Source: Bacteroidota bacterium
Lineage (GTDB): Bacteria; Bacteroidota; Bacteroidia; Bacteroidales; Prolixibacteraceae
Assembly: GCA_030698405.1 (NCBI GenBank)
Contig: JAUYMU010000064.1
Span: 1 to 43,243, forward strand
DNA length: 43,243 nucleotides
Direction of reading: 5' to 3'
Position 1 is the stretch's first letter. Each line of letters begins with the position of its first letter. Shown one piece after another: positions 41,100 to 43,243 of this stretch. A program made the translations under genes and the position numbers. Under the pieces are notes generated by a model. It was not told the origin of the DNA. It made no database searches and saw nothing but the letters and a program-made list of their open reading frames with translations.

Positions 41100-41792
41100 A
41101 TGTCAGACAAACGCCTTTTAATTGTTGAAGATGAACAGCGGCTGGCCGAAATTCTTCAAAAACAACTCGAAGAATCAGGATTCAAAGTTGATATAGCGAG
41201 TGATGGCTATGTTGGCAAGCGGATGATCGAACAACAGTATTACGACCTGATTGTGCTGGACATTAATTTGCCACTGATGAATGGATACGAATTATGCAAG
41301 GAAATCCGTAAAAACAACAACAAAATTCCGATCATCATGCTTACAGCATTGGGAACACCCGACAACAAGCTGATTGGTTTTGAAGCCGGCGCCGATGATT
41401 ACGTTTTAAAACCTTTCGATTTCAGGGAATTATTGGCACGCATCAATGTTTTCCTGAAACGGAGCAATCCAACTATTTCACCATCAAAAATCCTGAAGAT
41501 TGCAGATTTCGAGCTTAACCTTGAAACAAAAACAGCAACAAGGGGCAACATAAAAATCGAACTAACCTCGAAAGAATTTTCACTGATGGAAACCTTTCTG
41601 AAAAATAAAGGAAAATTACTCAGCCGCGAATACATCATTGAAAAAGTTTGGGATCTGGATTTTGAAACAGGCACCAACATTATTGATGTGTATGTGAACT
41701 ATCTTCGTAAAAAGATCGACAGGGATTTTGAGCCGAAGCTGATTCATACCAAATACGGCTTTGGATTTTATTGCAGTGAAACAGAGTTATAG
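41100..41792 (+). CDS. OmpR-family response regulator
   Basis: A 230-residue regulator with a receiver domain (about 1-120; phospho-acceptor Asp54 in LIVLDINLPLMNG, acidic pocket in VEDEQ, conserved Thr in MLTALG, Lys in YVLKPFDF) and a winged-helix DNA-binding domain (about 130-228; ELTSKEFSLMETFLKNKGKLLSRE, NIIDVYVNYLRKKID). The ATG at 41100 is chosen over a TTG 11 codons upstream that overlaps the -7 box. The cognate kinase gene follows after 49 bases. The small membrane peptide gene is divergent from it. Confidence 0.93.
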   Translation: MSDKRLLIVEDEQRLAEILQKQLEESGFKVDIASDGYVGKRMIEQQYYDLIVLDINLPLMNGYELCKEIRKNNNKIPIIMLTALGTPDNKLIGFEAGADDYVLKPFDFRELLARINVFLKRSNPTISPSKILKIADFELNLETKTATRGNIKIELTSKEFSLMETFLKNKGKLLSREYIIEKVWDLDFETGTNIIDVYVNYLRKKIDRDFEPKLIHTKYGFGFYCSETEL

Positions 41793-41841
41793 AAAGCAGA
41801 ACAAAACCAGGTAACAAACACAACAAAAAGCAAACAGTCAA

Positions 41842-43119
41842 ATGAACATTAAAACCAGATTGTCGGTTCAGTTCACCCTTTTGGTATTTGGAATTCTTGT
41901 GTTCTTTTCGGTTTTGGTTTATTATTTTTCATATACAAGCCAACTTTCAAAATTCAGGAACGATTTGTTGGTTAAAGCACAAAATACAGCCATTCTGCTC
42001 ATTAATGTTGCAGAGGTTGATTCGACATTGCTGAAAAAAATTCATCAGACTACCCAATCACTCGAACAGGAAGAGATCGCCCTGACTGATTCAATGAACA
42101 AAATCATTTACAGTTACAGGATACACTCCCTTACCGACTACATATTATCGCACATTCCGGCCGATCCGATTTCGTATTATTTCTCGATTGGCGATAAAGA
42201 TGGCGTTTCGTACAAGCATATCGAAAACAATCAAACCTATCATGTATTCGTAATAGCCCACGATAAAGTGCGGGCCGATAATCTCCGTAGTTTACGATCG
42301 GTGTTGCTATGGAGCATCCTGTTTAGTTTGTGGTTATCGGTTACTGCATCCTACTTTTTTTCAAAAATAGCCATAAAACCCATCTCAAATATCATATCGA
42401 AAGTAAAGGAAATCAATTCGTTAAAACTTAACAGCAGGTTAAATGAAGGGAAAAGACAGGATGAAATAGAGCAACTTGCCATCACTTTCAATCAAATGTT
42501 ATCTGAACTGGAACAGGTTTTCAAAAGTCAGGATGAATTTGTGTCGAATGCATCGCACGAATTACGAACCCCAATGGCAATAATGATCGCTGAATCGGAT
42601 TACATGTTAAGCCGCGAACGGAAGACAGAAGAATATACCAACCATTTGCTGAAACTCACCAACGATTTACGTGGACAGAACCAACTATTGAACAGCTTGC
42701 TCGAACTGGCTCAGATAAACAGGGACAATACCATTTCGTTATCAGACCTCCGGATTGATGAATTGATATTTTCAGCCATTCAATCGGTAAAAGTCAAATA
42801 TCCGGGACGAAAGATTCTGCCTAAAATAGAATACTCAGACAACGAGAACGATCTTTTGATAAGAGGACATGCCGGATTGCTTGAAATCGCTATCAAGAAC
42901 CTGATTGACAATGCGTGTAAATTTTCAACCAGCGATGTGGATGTCAAAATTGAGATATATCCGGATAGATTGACCCTGAGTATTTCTGACCGGGGAGTCG
43001 GAATTCCAAAGAATGAAGTGGATACCATTTTCAAGCCCTTCAAACGTGGCACAAACGTCAGGTACATTGGCGGTTTCGGAATCGGTCTTTCCATCGTTGC
43101 CAAAATTCAGACTTTCTGA
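41842..43119 (+). pseudogene. Sensor histidine kinase, 3' end cut off by an insertion sequence
   Basis: An inner-membrane sensor kinase partner of the preceding regulator. TM1 is at about 8-30, a periplasmic domain spans about 31-150, and TM2 is near 152-175. HAMP follows (FFSKIAIKPISNII, about 170-225), then HisKA with phospho-acceptor His239 in FVSNASHELRTPM, and HATPase motifs NLIDNACKFS, ISDRGVGIP and GGFGIGLSIVAKI. Kinase-derived sequence stops at base 43105, inside the codon after the last Lys. Then IS sequence supplies QTF and a stop at 43117-43119. Most catalytic boxes remain, but the final strand and helix of the ATPase domain are missing, so function is probably impaired. Confidence 0.88.
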
Positions 43120-43243
43120 CCTCTCGCACATTAATTTGTCGCTAATTTATAAATCAACCTAAGTTCTGTACCCGGATAAATTGTTTCAGAATCGGTTAGC
43201 AGTTCACATAATTTTTCTAAAGCACGATTATCCCTTGGGTTTG
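43106..43243 (-). mobile_element. End of an insertion sequence (right copy)
   Basis: This is the exact reverse complement of bases 1-138. The outer end begins TTCAGACTTTCTGACC next to the kinase gene, then carries the transposase-like C-terminal frame on the minus strand running out of the window. Only one junction of the element is visible, so a target-site duplication cannot be tested. Confidence 0.7.
43131..43241 (-). CDS. C-terminal fragment of a putative transposase (right copy)
   Basis: This is the same 36-residue C-terminal fragment as at 3-113, on the opposite strand, with stop TAA at 43131-43133. The frame enters from beyond the window. The two copies point toward each other, 3' ends inward. 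Confidence 0.5.
   Translation of the reverse strand, partial: NPRDNRALEKLCELLTDSETIYPGTELRLIYKLATN

Noticed and set aside
1-43243. CRISPR array, prophage, or composite transposon cargo
   Set aside because: No regularly spaced direct repeats with spacers, no phage structural genes, and the content between the IS ends is mostly conserved housekeeping genes rather than mobile cargo.
1-43243. tRNA or rRNA genes
   Set aside because: No segment with tRNA-like GGTTCGAATCC arms or rRNA landmark sequences was recognised on reading; a covariance search would be needed to exclude degenerate forms.

Overview
The window looks like a chromosomal contig from a member of the Bacteroidota, probably Bacteroidales/Marinilabiliales (Prolixibacteraceae-like). 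The rank below phylum is inference. Evidence includes moderate-to-low GC, TAnnTTTG-type -7 promoter boxes with A/T-rich start regions and few Shine-Dalgarno sites, a type IX secretion (T9SS) C-terminal sorting domain, TonB-dependent receptors, and families largely restricted to this phylum (DUF4924, DUF5606, DUF4876, DUF6850, DUF4857, OmpA with thrombospondin type-3 calcium repeats).

Both ends carry the same 138-base sequence in inverted orientation (1-138 and 43106-43243). Each copy encodes the C-terminus of a transposase-like protein, so the contig appears to be bounded by two copies of one insertion sequence. On the left the element abuts the first ~102 nt of a group IIC-like intron sitting just past a terminator. 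On the right it cuts off the 3' end of a sensor histidine kinase gene.

Layout. 0.3-3.6 kb (-): lnt and a 5'-nucleotidase split into two genes. 3.7-5.1 kb (+): cell-wall amidase and a DCC-family protein. 5.1-5.7 kb (-): DUF4924 gene. 5.8-6.0 kb: a run of short palindromes. 6.1-8.7 kb (-): hslR, pth, rplY and prs (translation and PRPP). 8.8-10.9 kb (-): engB, manA and a Dabb protein. 11.0-14.4 kb (+): udk, a PolB-like exonuclease and a TPR sensor kinase. 14.4-14.8 kb: a nested inverted repeat. 14.8-15.3 kb (-): DJ-1/PfpI protein. 15.6-26.3 kb (-): seven tightly packed genes encoding a T9SS-exported YCF48-like protein, a TonB-dependent receptor, a DUF4876 lipoprotein, a DUF6850 barrel, an ABC ATPase, a permease and a DUF4857 protein. 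26.4-27.6 kb (-): a lipoprotein and an ECF sigma factor. 27.9-30.4 kb (+): a BtuB-like receptor and a DUF5606 protein. 30.5-31.1 kb (-): a DnaQ-like exonuclease. 31.3-34.1 kb (+): two OmpA/TSP3 paralogues. 34.2-38.1 kb: argS (+) convergent with uvrB (-). 38.1-38.5 kb (-): an antitoxin-like gene and a wrecked RelE/ParE toxin. 38.6-40.2 kb (-): an endonuclease/phosphatase-family lipoprotein and a HAD phosphatase. 40.3-43.1 kb: a small membrane protein gene, a 33-residue membrane peptide on the opposite strand, and a two-component system whose kinase is truncated.

Most of the window is housekeeping sequence. The best candidate for an undescribed system is the 15.6-26.3 kb cell-envelope operon: an outer-membrane receptor, surface partners and a T9SS-exported protein are co-transcribed with an unusual ABC transporter, and three of the families have no known function to my knowledge. 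Secondary points of interest are the element-bounded ends with the intron stub, the toxin remnant, the tiny membrane protein beside the two-component genes, the palindrome clusters, and the split 5'-nucleotidase whose halves use different export signals.
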